A DNA stretch of 64,000 nt, taken from contig CAWHMD010000005.1 in the NCBI GenBank assembly GCA_963830385.1, forward strand, positions 2,034,147 through 2,098,146, given 5' to 3'. Below, in pieces: positions 44,212-53,506 of this stretch (within the stretch, counting starts at the first letter, position 1; the number at the start of each line of letters is the position of its first letter). A program made the translations under genes and the position numbers. The DNA is from Bog-532 sp963830385. Its GTDB lineage: Bacteria; Actinomycetota; Actinomycetes; Streptosporangiales; Streptosporangiaceae. The notes beneath the pieces are model-generated. The model ran no database searches, was not told the origin of the DNA, and saw nothing but the letters and a program-made list of their open reading frames with translations.

Positions 44212-44502
44212 TTGCCCCGACCGAAGAAGAGCTTCTCGCCGGAATTCAAGGATGAAGCCGTGAAGATGGTGATCGAGACGTCGCGCCCGATTGCCAAAGT
44301 GGCCAAGGAGCTCGGAATCAACGAAGGCACCCTGGGTAACTGGGTGGGCATTTACCGCCGTGAGCATGCCGGCGAAGAGCCGCCGCTAACCGTAAGCGAG
44401 CGCGCGCGGCTGCGTGAGCTTGAGCGGGAGACCCGGGAACTGAAGATGGAAAACGAGTTCCTGAAAAAAGCCGCGGCATACTTCGCCCGCGACCATCGGT
44501 GA
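44212..44502 (+). CDS. IS3 transposase orfA
   Basis: 96 aa, TTG start. HTH (AVKMVIETSRPIAKVAKELG) and leucine-zipper-like helix (RLRELERETRELKMENEFLK). The slippery run AAAAAAG at 44464-44470 could give the -1 frameshift that fuses it to orfB. Confidence 0.9.
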   Translation: MPRPKKSFSPEFKDEAVKMVIETSRPIAKVAKELGINEGTLGNWVGIYRREHAGEEPPLTVSERARLRELERETRELKMENEFLKKAAAYFARDHR

Positions 44503-45410
44503 CCGAAAAATTCGAGTTCATCGACGCGGAGTATGCGGCTTACCAGGAATCTGACGATGTGTTCGTGCCGTCCATCGTGAAAATGTGCTTGTGGATGGCG
44601 GTATCCCGGTCCGGATTCTACGACTGGCGGAACTCGCCGGAATCGGCGACGGCGAAAAGACGCGGGATGCTCGCTTTGATTGTGCAGAAGTCATTCGAGG
44701 ATTCGGATGGGACGTATGGCTACCGGCGGGTCCACGCGGACCTGGCGGCCTGGGGCGTGCCCGCCGGGCCGGAGCTGGTGCGGTCGGTGATGCGTGAGCT
44801 GGGCCTGGAGCCCTGCCAGCCCCGGCCGTGGCGGTTCAGCCTCACTGAGGGCGACGGGCAGGAGCACGGCATCCCCGATCTGGTGAAGCGGGATTTCACC
44901 GCCGCGGCGCCGGGTGAGAAAATGGTCGGCGATATCACGTATATTCCGACGTGGCAGGGCTGGCTTTACCTGGCGACGGTCATCGACTGCCATAACAAGG
45001 AAGTGATCGGCTGGGCGACGGGTGATAACTACAAGACCCCGCTTATCGAGCAGGCCATCGAGATGGCCGCCCGTAATCACTCTCTCGCCGGGAATGCGGT
45101 TTTTCATTCCGACCGCGGCAGCAACTACACATCTCAGCGGTTTGCCGGGACGCTTAAAAAGTATAACCTGCGGCAGTCCGCTGGCCGTACTGGGATCTGC
45201 TACGACAATGCGATGGCTGAATCGTTCTTCGCCGCGCTGAAGAATGAACGTGTCCACCGGACCCAGTATCCGACCCGGGAGCACGCGCGCCGGGACGTGG
45301 TGAGGTACATCGAATTCTGGTACAATTCGAAACGCCGGCACTCCGGGCTTCAGTATCGGACCCCGCAGCAGGTCCGCTATGAATACCTGGAACGGCAGTC
45401 CGCAGCGTGA
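44499..45410 (+). CDS. IS3 transposase orfB (DDE integrase core)
   Basis: 303 aa. DDE residues in VGDITYIPT, FHSDRGSNYTS and DNAMAESFFAALKNE; C-terminal YNSKRRHSGLQYRTP. Overlaps orfA by 4 bases, normally translated as an orfAB fusion. No disabling change seen. Confidence 0.94.
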   Translation: MTEKFEFIDAEYAAYQESDDVFVPSIVKMCLWMAVSRSGFYDWRNSPESATAKRRGMLALIVQKSFEDSDGTYGYRRVHADLAAWGVPAGPELVRSVMRELGLEPCQPRPWRFSLTEGDGQEHGIPDLVKRDFTAAAPGEKMVGDITYIPTWQGWLYLATVIDCHNKEVIGWATGDNYKTPLIEQAIEMAARNHSLAGNAVFHSDRGSNYTSQRFAGTLKKYNLRQSAGRTGICYDNAMAESFFAALKNERVHRTQYPTREHARRDVVRYIEFWYNSKRRHSGLQYRTPQQVRYEYLERQSAA

Positions 45411-45452
45411 ATTAACCACAAATACGCTGTCCGGAACGCTCGGGGCAGATCA

Positions 45453-46257
45453 GATCACTGCCCGGCGATGGCTCGGGCTGACCGCCACCCCCTACCGCCG
45501 CGACAAGCTCGATGACCTGATCGGCATGCAAGTCGGCCCGGTCCGCCATACCATCACCCTCCCCCGGCAGGGCACCGGCCCTACGGACATGCTGCCCGGC
45601 AGCACACCAGGCGGACGCCCCACGCCGGTGCTGCACGTCCATCCGACCGCCTACCGCTACACCGGAGACGCCAGCCCGTCCGTACCCGGCGGGATGGCCG
45701 TCATTTACAAGGACCTCATCACCAGCGACGAACGCAACCAGCAGGTAATCGCCGACGTCCTGACAGCCATCCACCAGAACCGGAACTGCCTCATCCTCAC
45801 CAGCTGGACCGGCCATCTGGAGACGATCGCAGACGCGCTGCGTGCGCTGGACCACGACCCGGTCATCCTCAAGGGCGGCATGGGCGCCAAAGACCGTGCT
45901 GCCGCGCTCGCCCGGCTCGTCCCTCAGCCGGGCGGGCCGCCGTTGCTCGCCGTGGCTACCGGGCCCTACGCGGGAGAAGGGTTTGACTGCCCGCCGCTGG
46001 ACACCCTGTTCCTCGCCGCGCCCGTCGCCAGCAAGGGACGCATCCTGCAGTACGCCGGGCGGATCCTGCGCCCCTACGAAGGCAAGGCCACGGCCGAGGT
46101 CCACGACTACCACGACGAGCAGGTCGGCGTGCTCGCCTCATCGCTGGCTAAGCGCGCACCCGGGTACACCAGCCTCGGCTTCCCCGACCCGCGCAAGCTC
46201 CCCTACTCCCCCAGCGCCGCCGCGCCGCCCCCGGTTGTGCTGGCATCACCCGTTTAG
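45453..46257 (+). pseudogene. TOTE-type helicase gene, 3' part
   Basis: Continues the SF2 helicase after the IS3 element: LTATPYRRDKLDDLIGMQVG, RNCLILTSWTGHLETIADAL, GEGFDCPPLDTLFLAAPVAS and motif VI ILQYAGRILRPYEG. Ends at 46257. Without the upstream half it cannot act. Confidence 0.85.
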
Positions 46258-46321
46258 CCGGTTACCTAGTCGATATTAACTTGACGTTGTATTAACTAGA
46301 GCTCATATTGGGAGCGTCATC

Positions 46322-46690
46322 GTTGACTGGACAGACGAGTTCGACCGCTGGCTCACCAACGCCGAAGAGCAGGGCGGCAAACTCCTGGAAGTCGCGGTCG
46401 CGCTCCTGCTATCGCTCAACGACCTCCCGGCCAAGCCGGATGAAGAATCCCCCACCTTCAAGCGAGTCAGGCAGGCCCGCCGCCATGAGCTGTGGCGGGT
46501 CGCCCACCCCTACGGCCCCGACGTCGCCGTCTGGATCATCTGCTGGTTCCCCGCCAACGACCAGATAGTGCTCGCACTGGTCGGGTTCGACAAGAAGTCC
46601 ATCGGGGACGTGTTCTACGCCAGCGCGGCAGCACGCGGAGAGGCCATCGTCGATGCCTGGCTGCGCCAGAAGGGAAGTTCTCATGACTGA
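46322..46690 (+). CDS. RelE/HigB-like toxin
   Basis: About 122 aa in the frame VDWTDEFDRWLTNAEEQGG, then TFKRVRQARRHELWRVAHPY, AVWIICWFPAND and VLALVGFDKKSIGDVFYASA. HigB/Gp49-like toxin. There is no ATG, GTG or TTG at the expected start; GTT 46322 or ATC 46319 lies at a good distance from GGGAG (46310-46314). The likely original GTG at 46316 reads GTC here. Overlaps the antitoxin by 8 bases. Confidence 0.7.
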   Translation, partial: VDWTDEFDRWLTNAEEQGGKLLEVAVALLLSLNDLPAKPDEESPTFKRVRQARRHELWRVAHPYGPDVAVWIICWFPANDQIVLALVGFDKKSIGDVFYASAAARGEAIVDAWLRQKGSSHD

Positions 46691-47030
46691 GGAAGTCAAG
46701 TTCATCCGCGGCAACGACCGCATCAGCCAGCTCGCCCAGCGGCCCGACATCGCCGACGGCGTCACCCGGGTCCGCGCCGAGATGGCCGAAGCCGACCGCA
46801 CTTACGCCATGGGACTAGCCGCCCTCCGGCAAGCCGCCGAGCTCACCCAGGTCGAGCTCGCCCGCCGGCTCGGAGTCACCCAGGCCGCCATCAGCCGCAT
46901 CGAACAGCCCCACGACCTGCTCCTGTCCACCCTCAACTCCTACCTCGGAGCCATCGGCGGCCGCGCCAGCGTCATCGTCACCTTCGCCGACGGCCACGAG
47001 ACAACCCTCGACCTCTCACAACTCAGATAA
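46683..47030 (+). CDS. XRE antitoxin, HigA-like
   Basis: 115 aa from ATG 46683 (ATGACTGA overlap with the toxin). XRE HTH: ALRQAAELTQVELARRLGVT, QAAISRIEQPHDLLLSTLNS. The toxin-first order is typical of HigBA. Confidence 0.88.
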   Translation: MTEEVKFIRGNDRISQLAQRPDIADGVTRVRAEMAEADRTYAMGLAALRQAAELTQVELARRLGVTQAAISRIEQPHDLLLSTLNSYLGAIGGRASVIVTFADGHETTLDLSQLR

Positions 47031-47538
47031 TGCCCCCGTCACCGGTCCCGGTGAACGTTTGCGGTCAGCGCACCAGGCTTAATTGAACGCCGAGCGCGGC
47101 CTTGGCCACGGCGGCCATGTCCTCGTCGGGGAGATGGTCCATCGCGTGGGCACTGAACGAAATCAGGTACTGCGTCACCCCATGACCTTCTTGTCCCGGC
47201 GGCCTCCTCCGGCCGCAGGTTAACTCCTATAGCAGGTAGACGATGGGAGCTGCGGTTCCTCATCGCCCTAGCCGTGCAGAAAGCTGATCAGACCTCCCGG
47301 CCAGCCGAGGGCGTCATGTGGCCTCGTGTCCGCGGAGATGATCGGCGCTGCCACGGGCTACGAATAGTCGAACGCACCCATCTGCCGCCGACCGGCGTGG
47401 AGAGGATTTCAGTACAGCTTGTTCAGCTTGGCCGAGTACGGGGGATCAGGCCTCAAGGTCGCCACCCACCCTCGGCATCAACAAGCCGCCTGAACTGGGT
47501 ACACACTCGCTGGGTGGTTCGTTATTCACGCCCCGTGG
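47031..47538. other. No gene identified
   Basis: No frame with coding character on either strand; only a promoter-like TACAAT at the right edge (47539-47544). Confidence 0.4.
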
Positions 47539-47544
47539 TACAAT

Positions 47545-47683
47545 CTGAGTGCAACGGAACGGGCCGAACGGCCAGCGCGGCCAGCAGCCCGGCAGTCCAT
47601 GTGGCGTAAGTCCCAAATTGCGACGAATGCGCGCCCGCCCGCTCCGTTGGCCTACACCTCGCCCCCGGGTTTCGGGGGCTTTT
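47545..47683 (+). ncRNA. Candidate small transcript
   Basis: A strong -10 (TACAAT, 47539-47544) but weak -35, then about 130 nt without a convincing ORF, ending in a rho-independent hairpin. Could be a small RNA or short leader. Low certainty. Confidence 0.25.
47661..47683 (+). terminator. Rho-independent terminator
   Basis: GCCCCCG-GGTTT-CGGGGGC followed by TTTT. One of the few classical T-tailed hairpins here. Confidence 0.75.
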
Positions 47684-47852
47684 GCGTGTCGGTCCTCATT
47701 CGGCCCCGGAACATGCGTGATCACCGCTGGATGCGGCCTGCTGATGGGCTCATTCATCCATCAGCCCACTGTCCCGCTGGCACAGCCCCGACATCGACCT
47801 CTCATGCCGCCGCCAGGGCCTCATCGTGACAGTGGCCGGTGATTCGCGGTAG

Positions 47853-48356
47853 TTAGTTAGCGGCGGGGTTGATGACCCAGTGATTGGTACGGAACGTGCG
47901 TCCGGCGAAGGCCGTCTCCTGTTCTCCGGCGAATGTGAATCCAGCCGACCGGCAGACGGCGTTGGAGGGGACGTTCGTGACCGCCGGGAACGCGTGCACC
48001 AGCCCCCACCGATCCTGCTCACGCGCGAGCGCCAGCATGATGCGCACCGCCGTCGAGGCGAACCCGCGTCCCTGGAATTCCGGCAGGACCATCCAGCCGA
48101 TCTCCGACATCGCAGTCCCGCTGTCCTCATGCGACCACAGCGCCACGGTGCCTGCGACAACCCCGGGCGCGCTCCCGTCAGGAATGATCATCTTGGTCCA
48201 CGCAGTGTCCGCGGCCGCCTGCTGAACATCGCGGGCGACTTTCGCCGCCATGCCCTCGCGGGGCAACGGGCCGCCCAGCTCAGCCATCATGACCGGATCG
48301 CAGCGCATCCGAACGTAGGCACCGACATCGCCCGGTTCAACATCACGCAACCGCAC
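47853..48356 (-). CDS. GNAT-family acetyltransferase
   Basis: 167 aa from GTG 48356, chosen because GGGAGG is 6 bases upstream; the frame opens 44 codons earlier. VRLRDVEPGDVGAYVRMRCD, then SEIGWMVLPEFQGRGFASTA (acetyl-CoA site QGRGFA) and SNAVCRSAGFTFAGEQE. N-acetyltransferase of the RimJ-like type; substrate unknown. Confidence 0.9.
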   Translation of the reverse strand: MRLRDVEPGDVGAYVRMRCDPVMMAELGGPLPREGMAAKVARDVQQAAADTAWTKMIIPDGSAPGVVAGTVALWSHEDSGTAMSEIGWMVLPEFQGRGFASTAVRIMLALAREQDRWGLVHAFPAVTNVPSNAVCRSAGFTFAGEQETAFAGRTFRTNHWVINPAAN

Positions 48357-48657
48357 CCTGCACCTCCCTGGCGTGGCGTTCCAGCGTCCCGGCCAGCATG
48401 CCGCGTGCCCGGGCCCAGCCCCTAGCCAGAACATCGAGCCTTTGCCGCGGCAGCCGATCACGAGATCCCAGCAACCATGCCACTCCACGACGTCGCAACA
48501 GGCATCCTGTGTCTCGCCGCGAGTGAGCCCATCGGTCTAGGAATACCTCTGCAAACATCCTCACATGACCCTATAAGGGCCGGGCCCCTTCCCAGCTCAG
48601 CCCGGTAGCAGGACGCTCCGGGTGAGAAGTTCCGAGCTCGGGAGAGGAGACCCGGCA

Positions 48658-49673
48658 ATGTCTGTTTACGTCGGTATCGACGTGCACCGCAAGCGCTCCC
48701 AGGTGGCGGTGGTTACCGGGGACGGCGCGGTGCAGGTGAACAAGAACGCGGTGAACGGCTCGGAGCCGTTTCTGCGGCTGATCGGCGATCTGCCCGCGGG
48801 GACGCCGGTGGCGTTCGAGGCGGCGTTCGGCTGGAGCTGGCTGGCCGATCTGCTGGAGGATTACGGTTTCCAGACGCACCTGGTGCACCCGCTGCGGTGC
48901 AAGGCGATCGCCTCAGCAAGGCTGAAGAACGACAAGGTGGACGCCGCTATCTTGGCGCAGCTGCTGCGTGCGGACCTGCTGCCCGAGGCGTGGATCGCCC
49001 CGGTGAAGGTCCGCCAGCTCCGCGCGCGCTGCGGCACCGGATCAGCCTGGTCCGGCTCGGCACCCAGCTGCGCAACCGGATCCACGCGGTGGCCGCCGAC
49101 CACGGCTATGACCGGCCGGCCAGCTACTGGACCGGGCCGGGCCGCGGCTGGCTGGCCGAGCTGGACCTGCCTCCGGCATCGCGGGAGATCATCACCGACT
49201 GCCTGGCGGTCATCGACGGCCTGGCGCCGCTGACCGGCCGGATCGACGGGGAACTGCATCAGCACGCCAAGGCCGACCCGCGGGTCACGGTGCTGACCAC
49301 GCTGCCCGGCGCCGGGGAGTTCACCGCGCTGGTCATGGTGGCCGAGATCGGCGACATCACCCGGTTTCCCAGCGCCCGCAAGCTGGCCTCCTGGGCCGGG
49401 CTGACCCCGACCGTGCGCGGTTCGGATCTGAAGGTCCGGCACGGGAACATCTCCAAGCAGGGCTCGGCGTGGCTGCGGTGGGTCATGAACCAGGCCGCGC
49501 AGACCGCCAAGCGGTCCCCGGACTTCGCCGCCAGCTATGCGGCCATCACCAAACGGCGCGGGAAGAAGATCGCCACCATCGCGATCGCCCGCAAGCTGGT
49601 GACCCGCGCCTGGCACCTGCTGGCCGAAATGGAACCCGGCGAAGCCAGCACGCCGCCGCTGCGGCGGCCATGA
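48658..49673 (+). pseudogene. IS110-family transposase, one frameshift
   Basis: ATG 48658 with GGAGAGGAG. First frame: SVYVGIDVHRKRSQVAVV, VAFEAAFGWSWLADLLED, LKNDKVDAAILAQLL (DEDD acidic residues). A one-base loss near 49020 moves to the frame HRISLVRLGTQLRNRIHAVA, through LTTLPGAGEFTALVMVAEIG and SWAGLTPTVRGS with the Ser-type domain GNISKQGSAWLRWVM. Otherwise complete. Confidence 0.88.
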
Positions 49674-50179
49674 GAACGGGAGGGTCGCCAAGCCCCGGGT
49701 GAGCTCGCTCCTGCGGCATGAGCCGGCGCCCCGCGCCGCGCTCGATCACATGACTGAGCAGCCCGGTCCCGGACACACGGTCATGGCAGCCACCCCCGCA
49801 CACGGGGCGGCGCCGGATGGGTGCTTGTGAGACCACTCCGCACACCAGCGCCGGGAACCAGCACACGACCCCCTGACAACCCGATACCGTGACCGGCTCC
49901 TTCCTCGCCCTCGATGATCTCCCGCCGCTAGCCGGCCTCAAGCTCGTTCGTCCTCGCCGCTGCGCGGCTGCGGGCGCTCCAGCTTGACCCCCCGGCCGCG
50001 CAGCGGGAAGGGACCGGGCAGCTGCGAGGAAGCAGCCGCAAGAACAGTCAGCCCAGCCCGGAAACGCACGTAGTCACCGGGCCAGATCCGTACGCCCTCT
50101 TGACAGTGATGGCCCTTATGGGTGCCGCGCCGGGGGCTGCGGGCTTCGCGGCGGAGCAAAGCAGGCGCAGTGTCTGGCC
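49674..50179. other. No gene identified
   Basis: GC-rich, no convincing frame on either strand. Lies between the IS110 transposase and the integrase relic. Confidence 0.35.
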
Positions 50180-51013
50180 ATGAAGAGATTCCTCGACCTG
50201 TCCTCTGCCCCGTCCGATCACCTGGTGCCGTTCACTGATCAGCTGCGGCTGGCGGTGGCTGCCTACCTCGCCCGGTTCAAAGGCGCCTCCCGTTCCCACA
50301 CCGAATCGGACCTGCGCTGCTACCTGGCCTGGTGCACCGAACACGGCCTGGACCCGCTGGCCGCCCGGCGCCCGCACCTGGAGCTGTACATCCGGTGGAT
50401 GCAAGAGATCCGCCGGTTCAAGCCCTCCACCGTCTCCCGGCGGTTCTCGGTGCGGCCGGGTTCTACCGCACCTGCGTGATCGACGGCCTGCTAGAGCACT
50501 CACCTGCCGAGCATGTCCGCCGGCCCTCCGTCCCGCCGGAATCGCCGACGCTGGGGTTCACCCACCTGCAGTTCGAGGCCCTGCTCACCGCGGCCCGGGA
50601 ATCACCCCGCCCGTGCGACTTCGCGCTGATCACCATGCTCGGGCTCCTCGGCCTGCGGATCTTCGAAGCGACCGGGGCGGACATCGCCGATCTCCGACCA
50701 GGCCACCGGCGGCCGTACCGGGGGCCCGATCCTGCTCAACAGCCGCGGTGCCCGGATGGACCGCCACGCCGCCACCCGCCGGCTCCGTCACCTGGCCGAC
50801 GCCGCTGGCGTACCGATCACCAGGCCGCACCCTCACATACTCCGCCACACCTACGTCACCACCATGCTCGACGCCGGCGTGGACCTGCGCGATGTCCAGA
50901 TCGCCGCCCGGCACGCCGACCCGCGCACCACCATGCGCTACGACCGGGCCCGCAAGAACCTCGACCGCCACCCGAACTACATCCTCGCCGCCTACATGGC
51001 CTCCGGCACCTGA
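50180..51013 (+). pseudogene. Tyrosine integrase (XerD-like), two breaks
   Basis: Three pieces: FTDQLRLAVAAYLARFKGAS and STVSRRFSV; then GFYRTCVIDGLLEHSPAEHV and FALITMLGLLGLRIFEATGA; then GGPILLNSRGARMDRHAATR and HILRHTYVTTMLDAGVDLRD with the catalytic end TTMRYDRARKNLDRHPNYIL. A base is lost near 50452 and about 25 residues plus frame are lost near 50690. Related to the integrase at 62961. Confidence 0.88.
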
Positions 51014-51332
51014 CCGTGATCGTCTCCCCCGGACCCGAGTCCAGGGAGACGCCCGGCACTGCCGAAATGAGGGCGTTGCGCTGTGCTGCCTGGGCTAATC
51101 CCCGAATGGGACATCCGACTCTGCGTGGCGCCTTTGTGGGCAATAATCCTGTTCAGGGGCATTGTGCGATGACATGAGGCATTGCCGTCGGGCTGGCTGG
51201 CGTGGTAATTAGCCGTGCAGCGAAAAAGAACAGGCGGCGTCGAAAGCCGGATTGCTCTTTTGCGACTCGTCTTGACGGTAGCGGCAGCAGGAGTCGGTTA
51301 GGTGACGGCTTTAATCGATCTTGGTGCTCAGG
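51014..51332. other. No gene identified
   Basis: Spacer between the integrase relic and the convergent SMP-30 gene; nothing recognised. Confidence 0.35.
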
Positions 51333-52222
51333 TCAGGGCAATCCCGCACGGGGTGTGTCGACGCGGGCGGTCACCAGGCTTGCCTCGCGAGCGTTTTTGC
51401 GGGCTTCCTCCTGGAAGTCGGGTGCGGTGCAGATGAACAAGGTGCGGCCGTCGGCCCCGCCGAGCGTGCAGGCGAATACGCCGGTGCTGGTCTGGATTTC
51501 CTCGGTGATCTCGCCGCCGCGGCGCACCCGGATGACCCGGCCGCCAAGGCCGTCGGCTATCCACAACGCCCCATCCGCGTCCAGGCAGCAGCCGTCGGGG
51601 GCGACGACGACCTGGGCGAGCATTTTCCCGAGTTCGCTGTCGCTAGGCGGTTCCCCGAACTTCGCCCAGGTGCGGCGGTTAGCCAGGGTGCCGTCTTCGG
51701 TGATGTCGAATGCGCTGACGCGGTTACCAAAGGTCTCGTCCACCAGCAGCGTGCCGTCCTCGGTTATCACACTGCCGTTGGGGAACCACATGTCCTCGGC
51801 GGCCTTGGTGATTGTCCCGTCGGGATCGACGCGCAGCAGGCCGGCTTGAAGTCGGCGCCGCCCATGAGGTCGAAACCGAACTCGCCGATGAAGACCCGGC
51901 CGTGGGAGTCGACCACCATGTCGTTGAGATGCCCGTTGATGTAGCCCGACAGGTCCGCGTGACATGTGAGGGTGCCGTCAGTCTCGCGGAGCAGTAGGCG
52001 GCCGTCACGCATGGAGATAATCAGCAGGCGGCCGTCCGGGAGCCAGCCAAGCCCCGAGGGCTGCTGGGCGACCTCGGCCTCGGTCCGGATATTGCTGCCG
52101 TCCTCTGCCGCCGAGTACACGCGGCAGGTATAGAAATCGGAGAACCAAATCCGCTGGTCATGCCAGCGAGGCCCCTCCAGATAGGACATGCCCGTGACGA
52201 TGGTGCTGATCTCGCGGCTCAT
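51333..52222 (-). pseudogene. SMP-30/gluconolactonase-family gene, one frameshift
   Basis: ATG 52222 with GAGGAGG. First frame: VTGMSYLEGPRWHDQRIWFS, GLGWLPDGRLLIISM, HLNDMVVDSHGRVFIGEFGF. One base is lost near 51842; the second frame continues LLRVDPDGTITKAAEDMWFP, NGSVITEDGTLLVDETFGNR, DADGALWIADGLGGRVIRV. A six-bladed propeller, Ca2+-dependent lactonase family. Because all blades are present, a sequencing error is possible. Confidence 0.85.
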
Positions 52223-52364
52223 GCATCCTCCTCGGGACGATGTACGGACGCGTCAACAGGACGCGGGTTTCGGGCGCAGCGGCCGTCGGCACGGGGTCCA
52301 CGGGGTCACGCCGTGGTGGCCTCATCCCCTGCCGGGCCTGCGCAGATGCGGCGATGAAGGCCAC

Positions 52365-53354
52365 TCACCCACGAGCCGCATGGAGGAAGCGCTCTAGCTC
52401 AGCCCGGATATCGGGTCCGCACGGCTGGAAAACGACTTCGGTGACACCACGGGCGCTGTAGTCCTCAAGGGTCCGCCGGATCTGGTCACGGGTCCCGCTC
52501 AGCGTGACGTCCCGGAGCGTGCTGCTGCCGCCGGCGCGCCAGCAGGCCTCGTCGGCGGCATTGAGCTCAACGCAGTGACCGGTGTGCACGGCGAGGTGGC
52601 GCTGGTGATCGGGCGCCTGCTCGATAACCCTGAGCCACTCGTCCCCGCGGGGAAGGGTGCGCACGGCGTCGGGCCCGCCGAACTCGTAGGCGCCATGCAG
52701 CGACAGCGCCCAGCCGGGACCACCGGCCACACGGGCGTGCTCGGAGTCGTCCGGCTCTCCCTCGTCGAGCACCGTGCCCCAGGCGAGATAGGCGGTCCAC
52801 GAGTAGTCGGTCATGAACTCCGGCATCTGCAAGGTAGCGAAGAGGCCGTCACCAAGTTCATGAGCGACCTTGTTGCCTTTGGGGCCGAGGGCGGCGATCA
52901 GGACCGGCACCTCGACAGGGCGGGCGGGCGCATGTCCGTCCGGATGCAGCATCTGCATGCGGGCGCCCTCCCATTCCACCACTTCACCGCGGAGCAGAGC
53001 CCGGTACGCGCGGATATAGGAATCCATGAACGCCCAGGAGATGGCTGGGTAGCCCATAGCCCGGCGTCCTGTAAAACCCGTCCCGAAGGAGACCGCGACG
53101 CGGCCCGGCGCGAGCGCGCACAGCGTGGCGGTGGCGGCGGCGTTGACCATCGGATGACGCAGGCTCGGCACGAGCACCCCGGGGCCCAGGCCGATGCGCT
53201 CGGTGCGTTCCGCGGCGAGCGCCAGCGTCATCCATACGTCCGGGCTCTGCTGGGGGGTGTCGTAGATCCAGGCCCGGTGATAGCCGAGCTGCTCGGCCAG
53301 CGCGACGCTGTCAGGAGAGTCCAGGGCGGTCGGGAACGCACATGACACCTCCAT
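52365..53354 (-). CDS. LLM-class flavin-dependent oxidoreductase
   Basis: 329 aa, start with AAAGGAGG. Luciferase-like TIM barrel: FPTALDSPDSVALAEQLGYH, GLGPGVLVPSLRHPMVNAAA, VAVSFGTGFTGRRAMGY, VPVLIAALGPKGNKVAHELG. Probably F420- or FMN-dependent. Co-directional with the SMP-30 gene, 142 bases apart; likely controlled by the divergent TetR gene. Confidence 0.92.
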   Translation of the reverse strand: MEVSCAFPTALDSPDSVALAEQLGYHRAWIYDTPQQSPDVWMTLALAAERTERIGLGPGVLVPSLRHPMVNAAATATLCALAPGRVAVSFGTGFTGRRAMGYPAISWAFMDSYIRAYRALLRGEVVEWEGARMQMLHPDGHAPARPVEVPVLIAALGPKGNKVAHELGDGLFATLQMPEFMTDYSWTAYLAWGTVLDEGEPDDSEHARVAGGPGWALSLHGAYEFGGPDAVRTLPRGDEWLRVIEQAPDHQRHLAVHTGHCVELNAADEACWRAGGSSTLRDVTLSGTRDQIRRTLEDYSARGVTEVVFQPCGPDIRAELERFLHAARG

Positions 53355-53415
53355 AGGTGCCCTCCTTTCGACGGTGATGCCTGATCATTCGGAAGACGGC
53401 ATCCTGCCGCGCGAG

Positions 53416-53435
53416 CTAACTAAGCGCATAGTTAG
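53416..53435. promoter_or_regulatory. Palindrome between LLM and TetR genes
   Basis: CTAACTA-AGCGCA-TAGTTAG, a perfect inverted repeat about 60 bases upstream of the LLM start and 70 bases upstream of the TetR frame. A good candidate for the TetR operator. Confidence 0.65.
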
Positions 53436-53506
53436 TTCCCTAAGAAACGTACGCTTGGCTACACGGCGACGGCAAGACGGCTCACATTCGCCGGGGTCCC
53501 CCCCGC

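Larger units (their letters stand above)
44148..45452 (+). mobile_element. IS3-family insertion sequence
   Basis: 1305 bp with TG...CA ends and inverted repeats: left TGAGGTGCCCCGAGCCTTCC, right (inverted) TGATCTGCCCCGAGCGTTCC, both followed by GGACAG. It carries orfA and orfB and looks intact. Confidence 0.92.
44102..45498 (+). repeat. 46-bp direct repeat flanking the IS3 element
   Basis: 44102-44147 and 45453-45498 are identical and encode most of the helicase segment ITARRWLGLTATPYR. IS3 elements normally duplicate 3-5 bp. Recombination between the copies would restore the helicase frame exactly. Confidence 0.85.
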
